Source: Mesorhabditis belari
Taxonomy: Eukaryota; Nematoda; Chromadorea; Rhabditida; Rhabditidae
Assembly: GCA_958450365.1 (NCBI GenBank)
Contig: CAUEEP010000934.1
Coordinates: 608,001 to 672,000, forward strand
Reading direction: 5' to 3'
Length of the DNA stretch: 64,000 nucleotides
Shown piece after piece: positions 1 through 9,347 of this stretch. The position numbers were made by a program, and so were the translations under genes. The notes under the pieces were generated by a model, which worked only from the letters and a program-made list of their open reading frames with translations, was not told the DNA's origin and did not search any database. How positions within the stretch are numbered: the first letter of the stretch is position 1; the number at the start of each line of letters is the position of its first letter.

Positions 1-670
1 ACTTGATTCAATTTCGATAAAACCTAGAAGAAATGATTAAAAAGCTAATTGGTGAACAATTCACCTGATTTATTCTTTCTTCAGAGAACAGATCTTCAAC
101 ACCCTCAAGGCCAAGCTTCGGGATCACATCGGGGTAATTCTCGGGCAATTCGACGAGTAATGAAATTGTGAACTCCGGTACGGATCCACCACGATTTTCC
201 TAAACAAGAAACAATTATCAAATTTAGCGTTAAATTCTTGAAAAGTAGCTTTTAATGGATTGAACTAGCTTTTAATAGATTGAAATTGCAAAAATAACGT
301 TAGCTAAAGTTGTGCAAAGAATAACCAACATTATCGTCTATCAATCACTACCATTTCCTGTTCAAAAGCATGCATTTACCTCTTGACTAGACTTCAAATC
401 GATTCTCAGCTCAATCTCCGGGTAATCGTTGTTGAGAACGCTCAGCTCATCGGTTTGATAAATCGCCTGGAATAGAAAATTGAAATAAGTAAAATTGAAA
501 TAGTTTCAAAGTAAAATTTTAAGTTGAAGCAGCCGCCTTTCCAAAGAAAATTTTAGAGAAAATTAAGTTTAAATGATGCAGACCAAATATGCAGAGGTCG
601 ATAAAATTCCAAACAAATGAATCACCTCCAATGCCTCGATTTCCTGTTCTTGTTGTTCTTTGTAATCCAT
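1..670 (-). CDS. RWD domain-containing protein 1 (RWDD1/GIR2-like), 5' part
   Basis: Four exons read on the minus strand: 626-670, 380-466, 65-199 and 1-23, all in phase; the gene runs off the left edge. The protein starts MDYKEQQEQEIEALEAIYQ and continues with DYPEIELRI and EFTISLLVELPENYPDVIPK, the classic RWD fold signature (Glu-Ala-Leu-x-Ala-Ile-Tyr, then the YPD/VIPK strand). RWDD1-type proteins bind the DRG GTPase/DFRP module and are linked to translation. The start is the only ATG before a splice acceptor (AG at 693-694), which looks like a spliced-leader site. About 97 residues are visible; the C-terminal half is missing. Confidence 0.85.
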
Positions 671-693
671 CGAAAATTGGCGATGCTTGGTCC

Positions 694-1552
694 TAAAAAT
701 AGATAATTTAACTAGCTAAATGATAAGTTTCAGAAAAAGTTTTTAGAAAATTAATAAAAACAATAAAAGGTTCCTTTCTTTTCCAGCATTCCATCAGTAA
801 AGAGAAAGAGAGAGCCGGTCTGTTCTCTGCTTTTGTGCAAATAAAAGGGCATAAAGAGAGAAGACGGGAAGGAAGAGTACGGTGAAAAGTTTGAAAGATA
901 AAACGGGCAATAGTGAGGAGGCGTTTGAAAGCTAAAGGATAATTTGAATACCCTGATTCACTTAATTAGGAGATGCTACTTTTTAAAAGAATTTAAATAA
1001 AACGTAACGTATTTAAATAAAACGTATTATTCCAATAGTTAAAATAGCTAGTGACGCATTTTACGCAAAGAAAAGAATCACATACCATATATTCATTAAA
1101 AAAAACTTTATTCATCATTGATAAACCATATCTATTTATATAAATCTATTTATTAAGCCAATTCACAAATAAAAATGAATCCGATAAATTGGTAAAAAAG
1201 CGCTCAACTTGAGTAAAACTTGAGTAATTGAAAAATTGGCGGTTCTGTCTTTAAGTATTTGATCTAAATATCGATTCTTTCTAATAAAAGAAGGAAAGAC
1301 AAACCTGGTGCTTGTCTTCCATTTAACGTTTTGATGGTGGAGCGATGTACTAATGACTTCTCTAAATATCAATACGTATAATAAATTTCACCCGACAAAA
1401 CCAACATCTTGATCCGACGGAGTCGTACCCGTCGGATCAACGGAGACGGAGACAACGCTGGAGTCTTAGCATCAGAAGGAGGATCTGCCCTAGAGAAAGA
1501 CCTCATCAAGCAACTATATGAACAAACCCACCATTTGGGTTTTGCTACCTTC
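694..1552. other. Intergenic and possible 3' untranslated sequence
   Basis: Spacer between RWDD1 and the MATH gene. The part from 700 to 1150 is AT-rich with no coding pattern. From about 1163 to 1550 short minus-strand segments can be spliced in open frame (ending near 1163), but they lie beyond the stop codon chosen for the MATH gene and resemble nothing I know; they could be an alternative 3' end. Confidence 0.35.
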
Positions 1553-2873
1553 TCATTGGCCACTGCGGGGCGTGCGTCTTGCATCTAAATTACGCACAAG
1601 TTTAGTTTGGGTAGTTTAATTTTACATTTTTTTTACAATACAAACTCACATCTTTAAAAACGGTCGGAATACAGGATTCCCTTTTACGCACGGCCACTTG
1701 TTTCTTCGGGTCTTGAGGTCTAAATTACCAACAAACTGTATAGCACGAGTTACCCCTTCGGATCAGCATTTTCTCCACCTTCTTCGTCTTTCACGGTGTT
1801 CTTCCCGAAAATTGGAGAATGAAACAAAGACGTCCAAAGCTCACCTTGAAGTTCCCTTGTGCACGCCAGCTTTGAAATTTTCTTAGCCGGGTTTTCTAAA
1901 AGAAATATAAACAAATTTGCAAAGTTTACCCACTTTTTAGCCTTTCCTCCCGTGTTTGAACTTCATCGCTTACTAAACATCATTATTACACATTTCAACA
2001 AACAAAACGATACCTTTTTGGTTGAGGCTCGCCAGTTTCTTGTCCTTGCTTATCACGGCTTTCTTTACTAAAATCAATATGATTGATCGAAATATGGTAA
2101 AGAGCATACCGAAATGGTTTCTTCTTCTTGTCCTTTTGTGAATCACTTCCAAAAGCAAAATTAATTTGCCAAAATATAGCGCAAAAAGTTACCGAATCTC
2201 TCTGATTCCTTCCTGTGAACAATTTCTAAAACAAATAAATTTTGCAATGCAAATACTTGTGAGAAATACAGTTTTTCAGCCTTCTTGTTACCCTCTTGTG
2301 GTTCGGTACGGCATTTCTTGCTAAATCAAAATTAGTGGCAAACTAAGGGATGAGTTATGCTGTGTGTGAGAGCATTCTTACTTTGTGTAAGTCGTTCCAC
2401 AGTTCGTTCCCCTTGAAAAGCTAATGATCTCATTCCATGTAACTCACGACAAAGTCCCGTTTGATCGGAATTCGCAAAAAACATTGGACCGTCTTTTTTT
2501 TAATTTTGTCACTGATTTTCCTTACAAATGCATCGGATTCAATCTGTACCTTTCCTTGATCTCTAATGTTTTTCTTGGAAACAAATTTGGTTATCCCCTG
2601 ATACTTCGCTTGATCGTTGAATCCAGCTGTGGCTCGCTTTGAAATTTGTAAGCGGATGTTGTAGAGTTCTATTAATTCAGATCGGCATTTGTCTTAAGTC
2701 ATAATCATGTAAAGACACACCATCTTTTAACTTTGTTGTTACTTTCTTGGTCCAAAGCGCTTGATTTTCTTCAATTGATTAATTCGGTTCACCCTCATTA
2801 AGTGACTTCTCTCGATCTCGCAAAGACGTTGAAGGTGGCTCTTTGACTTAATCCACCGAAATCTGGAAGCCAT
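1553..2873 (-). CDS. MATH-domain protein with Lys/Glu-rich tail
   Basis: Multi-exon gene. The clearest part (about 2509-2690 and 2450-2497 on the minus strand) encodes SELIELYNIRLQISK, then QGITKFVSKKNIRDQGKVQI and SDAFTVQCFLRI. This aligns with the second half of the MATH/TRAF fold (compare WGF-KKFI-x-LP-D-D-x-L-x-x-x-C of SPOP). Further exons to the left give a charged tail (DSQKDKKKKPF, TREERLKSGKFQSWRAQG, KDEEGGENADPKGPQDPKK) ending ARRTPRSGQ and a stop at 1553-1555. MATH domains bind short peptides, often as substrate adaptors; no BTB or protease domain is visible. The first half of the MATH fold and the true start are not resolved, so the right boundary is tentative. Confidence 0.45.
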
Positions 2874-3055
2874 GCTAGTTAAACTTCGTACTCCTTTTGA
2901 CTCGAACCGTAGTGGATAATTGCAGCTTTCAATTCATCTTCCGATACGAAAATTTCATCAAATTTGGCAGTGAAATCAACAGCAATCAGCCAGTTGACCT
3001 TCCCTTGTAAGTTAGTATTTTGGCCAACTGATTGGATTAATTGCATTCTACTTCT

Positions 3056-3287
3056 GGGAGTGGGACAAATGCGACCTTTTTTTGCGCACCCGGACATTTG
3101 CGCACTTTGCCCATTAGCGCACCTTTTTTCGCGTTTTAAAAAAGCTCTAAAAAGCTAATATTAACCAATTTCTATTCTAAAAGTTGTTTTTCTAGGTAAT
3201 ATTAGCTTTTTAGAGCTTTTTTAAAACGCGAAAAAAGGTGCGCTAATGTCCGGGTGCGCAAAAAAAGGTAGCATTTGTCCCACTCCC
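3056..3287. repeat. Fold-back element, family A (copy 1)
   Basis: Near-perfect hairpin. The left end GGGAGTGGGACAAATG is matched in reverse complement at the right end (CATTTGTCCCACTCCC), and the inner arms include AAGCTCTAAAAAGCTAATAT and its complement. It also carries the recurring words GTGCGCTAATG and GCGCACCCGG. A second copy lies at 35749-36165. No coding capacity; a MITE-like element. Confidence 0.85.
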
Positions 3288-3399
3288 TCGACTTCTACAT
3301 TAATTGCAAGTATAAAAGTCCGCCTTTCATTTTGAAATTTCTTATTTGTTCACTGAATATTCTCAAGTTGAAGGGGGTAAACCGCCGGAGTTTTTTGGA

Positions 3400-4180
3400 G
3401 AAATCATTAGCACCTTTCGTATTTGCTTTTGGAAGTGTGAGGCTTGCGCCGCCTATGTCAATCGCGAACCTTGCGCCACGAATTTTACGCCATAAAACAA
3501 AAAGCGAAGCTTGCGTCGTAAATTTTGCGCCGCGCAACTTGCGCTATAGGTCAAAAGACGAATTATGCGCCAAAAATGTTAAAGCGAAGCTTGTGCCGTA
3601 AGCTTAAACGTGAAACGTTGTCCCACCACTACACCATTACAAAGCGTTCTTAATTGTTTTGCACTTAAGCTTTAAAAAATGATGCTTTTTTACTTCTTGC
3701 GTATTTTATCTCGCTCAACAACCAAGATCAACCATAAAAAAATTTATCTTAAAAATATAATAACAATACAAAGATCAAAACACCTTGATAAAAACCAAAA
3801 TAAGAACGGCGACACTAAAAGCACCAGAAAAGCTTAAATTGTAGGGTCAACATACAAAGGCATGATAATCAATGAAACTTAAACGTTGAGAATTACCTTT
3901 TTTAATAACGAGCAATTGACGAGGGTGAAAATCAACAACGTGCTTAGATTGGGAAAAAAGCTGACAAAAAAGCTGAAGTTGCTTAGTTGAGGCTTCATAA
4001 TATCGAGCTTTAAATTCCTTCTGGTGTTGAAAAATCGTAAATGTTGAAACAAAATGACGCATTTCACCTTTGACTAGTGGCGCAAGCTTCCCGTGGCAAA
4101 ACTTTTGTTTTTGACGGCGCAGTGTAAAATTCACGGCGCAAGCTTCATGATTCCTTGCTTTTTCACATTTTCTCCCCAAA
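3400..4180. repeat. Degenerate GC-richer repeat block
   Basis: Several divergent copies of a word like GCGAAGCTTGCGCCGTAAAT occur at 3440-3605 on the plus strand and again in reverse complement at 4075-4150. Between them is plain AT-rich sequence with short open frames of no recognisable family. The two inverted clusters could be the ends of one old element, but borders and target duplication were not found. Confidence 0.4.
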
Positions 4181-4327
4181 AAGGTTTAGCTTGGTTTAGT
4201 GTTGCTATAAACTATTCGTGTCTAAAAAGTCTAAACTAGTCTATTCTGTCAAAGTAATTCGATTCTTTGTTGTTCTTACGAGCCTGGATAATATTTTATC
4301 TTTCAGGTACAGCAATCCACAACTGCA

Positions 4328-5377
4328 ATGTCTGAAGCCAAAGAGCGGCTCGTTCAACAAGCAAAACTCGCCGAACAGGTATTTTTTTGGTACATTTTAT
4401 TTTTCGACTAGTCTACGGTTGGTGCTTTCTTTGATTAAGGAAAGATGTAAGAAGGCAACAAGAGTTTTAGAATAAACGGTAGTTAATTGGTGTTAATTTT
4501 TTTAGGCTGAGCGCTACGAGGACATGACTCGTGCGATGAAAGAATTCACTGAGCTCGGTGGAGAGTTGTCGAACGAGGAACGCAATCTGCTCTCGGTCGC
4601 CTACAAGAACGTGGTTGGATCACGCCGATCTTCGTGGCGTGTGGTCAGTGCGATCGAACAAAAAGTTGAAGGAAACGACAAGAAGCAAGAACTCGCAAAG
4701 GAATATCGTGAGAAGATCGAAAAGGAGCTGCGCGACATTTGCTTGGAAGCTTTGGTAAGTTTAAGTATCAACTTTCAATGTACATTTGGTTTGGAGGACT
4801 TGCTCGACAAGCACTTGATTGCAAAGGCCGAGAATGTCGAGAGCAAAGTTTTCTACCTCAAGATGCAAGGCGACTACTACCGCTATTTGGCTGAAGCAGC
4901 CTCTGGAGACGAGCGTCAAGGTATCCTTTTATTCAAATGACTTATAACTTTGTTTATTTTTAGGAGTGGTTGAGAAATCGGAGGGATCCTACCAGAAAGC
5001 TCTCGACTTGGCCAAAGAACAGCTGCCGCCCACTCATCCCATTCGACTCGGACTGGCACTCAACTTCTCTGTCTTCTTCTATGAAATCTTGGATGCTCCT
5101 GGCAAGGCTTGCATTCTTGCAAAACAGGTAATCGATTCGAAGAAAGTTTAAAGGAATGCAAATCTGAATTCATCTTAATGAATGGTAGCTGCGGAATTCA
5201 TTTTTTTTATTTTAGGCTTTCGATGATGCCATCGCTGAACTGGACTCACTTAACGAAGACTCTTACAAGGATTCGACTCTCATCATGCAGCTTCTTCGCG
5301 ACAATCTCTCCCTGTGGACAGACAACGCCGATGACAACCAGCCCGAAGAGCAGCCAGAACAGCCAACAATGGAATAA
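4328..5377 (+). CDS. 14-3-3 family protein
   Basis: Five exons (4328-4378, 4506-4754, 4797-4920, 4964-5127, 5216-5377) give 249 residues, the normal family length. Diagnostic blocks are [38 protein letters not shown], the [15 protein letters not shown] helix and [20 protein letters not shown]. The phosphopeptide-binding Lys, Arg and Arg-Tyr residues of these helices are present. 14-3-3 dimers bind phosphoserine/threonine motifs and control localisation and signalling. The acidic C-tail ([18 protein letters not shown]) is specific to this copy. An AG acceptor shortly before the start suggests trans-splicing; AATAAA at 5527-5532 is the likely poly(A) signal. The N-terminus ([17 protein letters not shown]) differs from the nematode ftt-2/par-5 sequences I know, so orthology is left open. 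Confidence 0.97.
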
Positions 5378-5526
5378 GGACGTGAAATAAGTTCGTAATT
5401 ATTTTTGCTTATTTGAGTAATATCATGTGTTTCTCATTTCGTTGTCTTCGTTGTTGATGTAGGTTTTTGTGTTTTGAGGTCGATTCTGACCTGTTGTTTG
5501 CAAATGTTAGTTTAAAATTTTAAGAC

Positions 5527-5532
5527 AATAAA
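5527..5532 (+). terminator. Poly(A) signal of the 14-3-3 gene
   Basis: AATAAA about 150 bp after the 14-3-3 stop codon. Confidence 0.6.
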
Positions 5533-5711
5533 GTTTTCAAAATCAAATACTTCAAGTTAGTGGTGGAAAGGTTAATAGGCCTTTGATTTTTTTCAAATTG
5601 CTATTTGAGTCTGATGCTATTACCATTTTGGGCATGAAGTACTCAAATGTGAGATTTGAGGCAATAAGCTATTTTTTTTCTTTTCAGAAAGCAATCTCGC
5701 GTTCGATAAAC

Positions 5712-6127
5712 ATGGCGAGGACGAATGATGTCAAGAAAATAGCGGCGGCTCGGTTCCGGCTCCAACCACCACCGCAAGTGCACCAAAGAGGAAGAGACGC
5801 AAGTCGGGAGGCAGCAACGACGGAAAGAAGAAGAAAGCTGCAAAGGACAACAGCTTTTCGGTCTACATTCATCGCGTGCTCAAACAAGTATACCCGGACA
5901 ACAAGATTAACACAAGGGCAATGTCGATCATGAACTCGTCCTGCACTGATATCTTCGAGCGCATCGCTTCGGAAGCATCTCGTCTCAAAACACTCGACAA
6001 GCAGCACACGATCTCTTCCCGTGACATTCAAACGGCTGTTCGTCTCGTTTTGCCTGGAGAACTCTCAAAGCATGCCGTCAGCGATGGAACCAGGGCTGAC
6101 ACTAAGTATGCCGCTAGCAAGATCTGA
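5712..6127 (+). pseudogene. Divergent histone H2B, frame broken by one base (pseudogene or assembly error)
   Basis: From about 5741 the frame encodes a long basic N-tail ([21 protein letters not shown]) and a full H2B fold: [66 protein letters not shown], ending KYAASKI. The only usable ATG (5712) is in another frame; the H2B frame has a TGA at 5726-5728. One extra A in the AAAA run at 5736-5739 would join MARTNDVKK to the H2B frame (about 138 residues). So this is either a sequence error in a homopolymer or a new null allele. Substitutions in conserved helices mark a variant, not a replication-type copy. It sits 94 bp upstream of RPSA and about 335 bp after 14-3-3, with an AG acceptor just upstream, so it is probably operonic and polyadenylated. 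Confidence 0.8.
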
Positions 6128-6220
6128 TCACTTATTTGTTTTTGCTTTGTTCACTTCTAATGTTCTTGTTATCTTATTTGCATTTTTTTAATGAATTTGA
6201 TTAAATCATAAAATTTAGAA

Positions 6221-7212
6221 ATGTCTGGTAGCATCGCCTCGCTCGCAATCAAGGAAGAAGATGCGATGAAATTCCTTGCATCGCAAACGCACATCGGGAC
6301 ACCCAACGTTTCGCTCCATATGCAACAATACGTCTACAAACGGCGCGCGGATGGTAAAATTTTGTTTCATTACTTTCAATCAAGATATTTTCAGGTACGC
6401 ATATCATCAACTTGAACAAGACATGGGAAAAGTTACTTCTCGCTGCTCGAGCCATTGCTGCGATTGAGAATCCAGCTGATGTTGTTGTCGTCTCGGCTCG
6501 TCCCTTTGCCCATCGTGCACTGATGAAATATGCTGCTCACACTGGAGCTACACCAATTTTCGGACGCTTTGCTCCGGGAGCGCTCACGAATCAAGTACAA
6601 AAGAACTACCGTGAGCCAAGAGTGATCATCATTTCTGATCCGACTATCGACCATCAGGTCCTTTTGTTGCTTTGTTAAATTATACTTTCTTTTTATAGGT
6701 TGTCACTGAAGCTTCTTATGCCAACGTGCCAGTGATCAGCTTTGTCAATACGGATTCACCACTGAAGCTTGTCGATATTGCAATTCCATGCAATAACAAG
6801 GTAAAATTTTGAAAGTGTAAAGAATAATGTTTTAAATGTATTGAAGTCACTACCTAGTCTTATTTAGGGTGCTCAATCTTTGGGACTAATGTGGTGGTTC
6901 TTGGCTCGTGAAGTGCTGAGCTTGAGGGGAAAAATTTCACGCCAAACGGGTTTTTGTTTGGATGGACTCGAGGTGATGCCCGATCTCTACTTCTTCCGTG
7001 ATCCAGCAGAGCAAGAGAAGGAGGAAGCGCAACAAGAAGCTGCTGCTGCTGAACAAGCTCAAACTGCTCAATTGTACGAAGGACCAATCGACTTTGCCGC
7101 TCAACCAGAAATCAAGGATTGGGCTGCCGAAGCTGCCACGGACAATTGGGCTCAACCCGTTGCTGCAGGAACAGGTGGAGATTGGAATCAAGCAACCACG
7201 AACAACTGGTAA
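6221..7212 (+). CDS. rps-0: 40S ribosomal protein SA (uS2, laminin-receptor family)
   Basis: Four exons (6221-6353, 6395-6657, 6699-6800, 6868-7212) give 280 residues. Family landmarks in order: [124 protein letters not shown] and an acidic tail with the DWAAE/DNWAQ/DWNQ repeats typical of animal RPSA. It is part of the small subunit head and needed for 40S maturation. The acceptor AAATTTAG ends two bases before the ATG, a trans-splice site. AATAAA at 7276-7281 is the likely poly(A) signal. Confidence 0.97.
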
Positions 7213-7275
7213 AAGCCTATCTATGTCGATGTTGTTTTCCTTTCTGTTGGTTGTGGTTAATTGTTCATTTTTTTC

Positions 7276-7281
7276 AATAAA
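7276..7281 (+). terminator. Poly(A) signal of RPSA
   Basis: AATAAA 64 bp after the RPSA stop codon, followed by AT-rich intergenic sequence without a gene to about 7589 (the convergent BAP18 3' end). Confidence 0.6.
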
Positions 7282-7589
7282 TAGTTACTCAAAATACCCT
7301 CTTTACCATAATTCCTCCACAAGCTTTATTCTTTTTCAAATAGAACTTCACATTAAAATACACCATGAAACGATTAATAGAAATCTATTTTACTCGTAAA
7401 AAAGGAGGAGAAGATTAAAGTGAGAGACATTTTTAGTACGCAAGTGATCAAATTTTCAGAGTAAGACATGAAAAAGATTGGCATCAATGAATTTTTGAGC
7501 ACTTAAAGTACCTCCTAAGGCAATGTATATATGCATAGGTAAAAATCTCACTAGCACAGATTACAAATGACTTCACCGTCGGTGAAGAG

Positions 7590-8914
7590 TTATCCATTTT
7601 GAATGTAGGCACCTAAACGTCGAAACTTGTAAGTTTGACATGACAAAAATTTTAATGGTGTAAACTTTTTTTGGTTACGGACAAAACATTTTGATTTTGC
7701 AAGAATATATATTAAAAGTATACCTTGACTGGAGAAATATTGTTCATTTGGCATAGGCCTTTGCTGTGAAGACGAGCCGTGTGACGATAAAGAGGAGCCG
7801 ACTTGTTGTGAAAGACGCGGGCTCGAGAAAGTCTAAATGGGGGAAAAGTGAATATGAAAGCAATACAGAAAAAGATACTGCCCCGATAATATTCCCAACC
7901 AGACAGTTTCATTACAACATGTAATACTAGTTAGGTAAGCACCTACCGTTGAATTGTTTGTTCGTATCGGTTGATTTGAGTAGGACCCGGAGCTTATCCT
8001 TGACACGGGAGCAGTTGAAAAGCCGGGTGGCTGAAATTAAACTTGACATTAAGAATGACATACGGAAATAACGTACTTTTGAGAAGGGAATTAATCTCTT
8101 GGGCGCCATTGAGGGTTGCATCTGTAGCGGGCCACCTGCTGGTCGCTAAAAGATAAAGATTAAGCATTTAAAAGATGGACTTAAAGTATAGTAAATCCTC
8201 GTTAGCATTTAATTGCTATTAACCGGCTTTTAACTGCTATTAATCACTCAACAAGCTTTAAAAAGCTCTAGTCATTCTGTAAATTTAAAGAAAATAGTAC
8301 CTTCAAACCGGTCAGAGTTGACCCGGATGATGATTGCATGCCAACGCGGGGAATCGTTTCCGTTGGTATCACCATCCGCCTCTTTATATCCGTTTTAATG
8401 ATTTGCCTAAAAAAATTGCTGATCAATTCGGAGAAAAATCTGTTACATCGTTCTGCTTTGCACGCGTTCGCTAATTGTATCCAATTCGTGAGCGAATTTC
8501 GTCAACGATTCCCGTAGTGCTTCAACATCCCCTTCCGACCATTTACTAAATGTTATTAATGTTATCAATTTTGATAAAACGGTGATCCTAATTCTATGTT
8601 GAAGTGTGTTGCCTGATCAATGCTTAGATTGTTACAAATGTAATAAAAGTTTAAAAAAAAGCATGCAAACTCATCTCAACTTTCTACTAAAAGACTGTCG
8701 CAAAATTTACCTTTCCTCAACATCCTCAGCGTTATGCAACTGTAGTGTTAGGTCCCCAAGTCGTTGAAAAGCGTGTCCAGCCGTCAAGAAAACCTCAGCA
8801 ACCTAAAAATTGAGCTAAATCAACGGTTTTATATTGCTAAACCTTGCTGGCAACATTTGTCGGCGGTTCGTGCAAATCTGTACTCGTTGATGGCCCAAGC
8901 ACGTTTCGGATCAT
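7590..8914 (-). CDS. BAP18 (C17orf49)-like chromatin complex subunit
   Basis: Eight in-phase exons (8843-8914, 8711-8802, 8447-8545, 8301-8406, 8077-8145, 7947-8030, 7724-7832, 7590-7612) encode 217 residues. Residues 22-52 read VASKVAEVFLTAGHAFQRLG and DLTLQLHNAED, and the next block is KWSEGDVEALRESLTKFAHE with LDTISERVQSRT and QIIKTDIKRR. This is the order of human BAP18: a GEIFxxAGxAFxxLGDLTxQLH helix followed by a SANT-like domain (KWTExEIExLRxAVxRFGxDLxxIS). BAP18 associates with MLL1/NURF-type chromatin complexes. The Ser/Gln/Pro-rich tail is nematode-specific. It follows the Argonaute gene by 433 bp on the same strand, possibly an operon. Confidence 0.85.
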
Positions 8915-9347
8915 CAATGAAGAACCAGTGTGAATACTTCGCAAACGAACAAGGCAATAGTTCTAAATATAAGTAAGTTTACTGAGTGCTACGCATAAAC
9001 ATCGCAAGAAGCCAATAATGCAGTTTTTACTGGGAATCGAGCAAATTACTACATCAAAGTTGATCAAGTGTTGACACTTCTGTTAAACAGAAAAGATTTC
9101 AACCCCTTAGCAGCCAAAACCAATTATCAAATAGATACCAACCAACCAGACGAGTTCGACTCTTTTTTGCGATTGCCGCCCTGTCAAACCCTGGCATTGT
9201 GCCCAATCTCTTGTCTCCGAGAAAAACTACGGTGCTCTTTCCAATGGATTGCAAATGTCTTTTACAGAGCTCAAGGGGTCAACAATTTATTGGGAAAATT
9301 ATAAATAAGAACAAAATGTAACACATGCAATCAAGAAACGACAAAAT

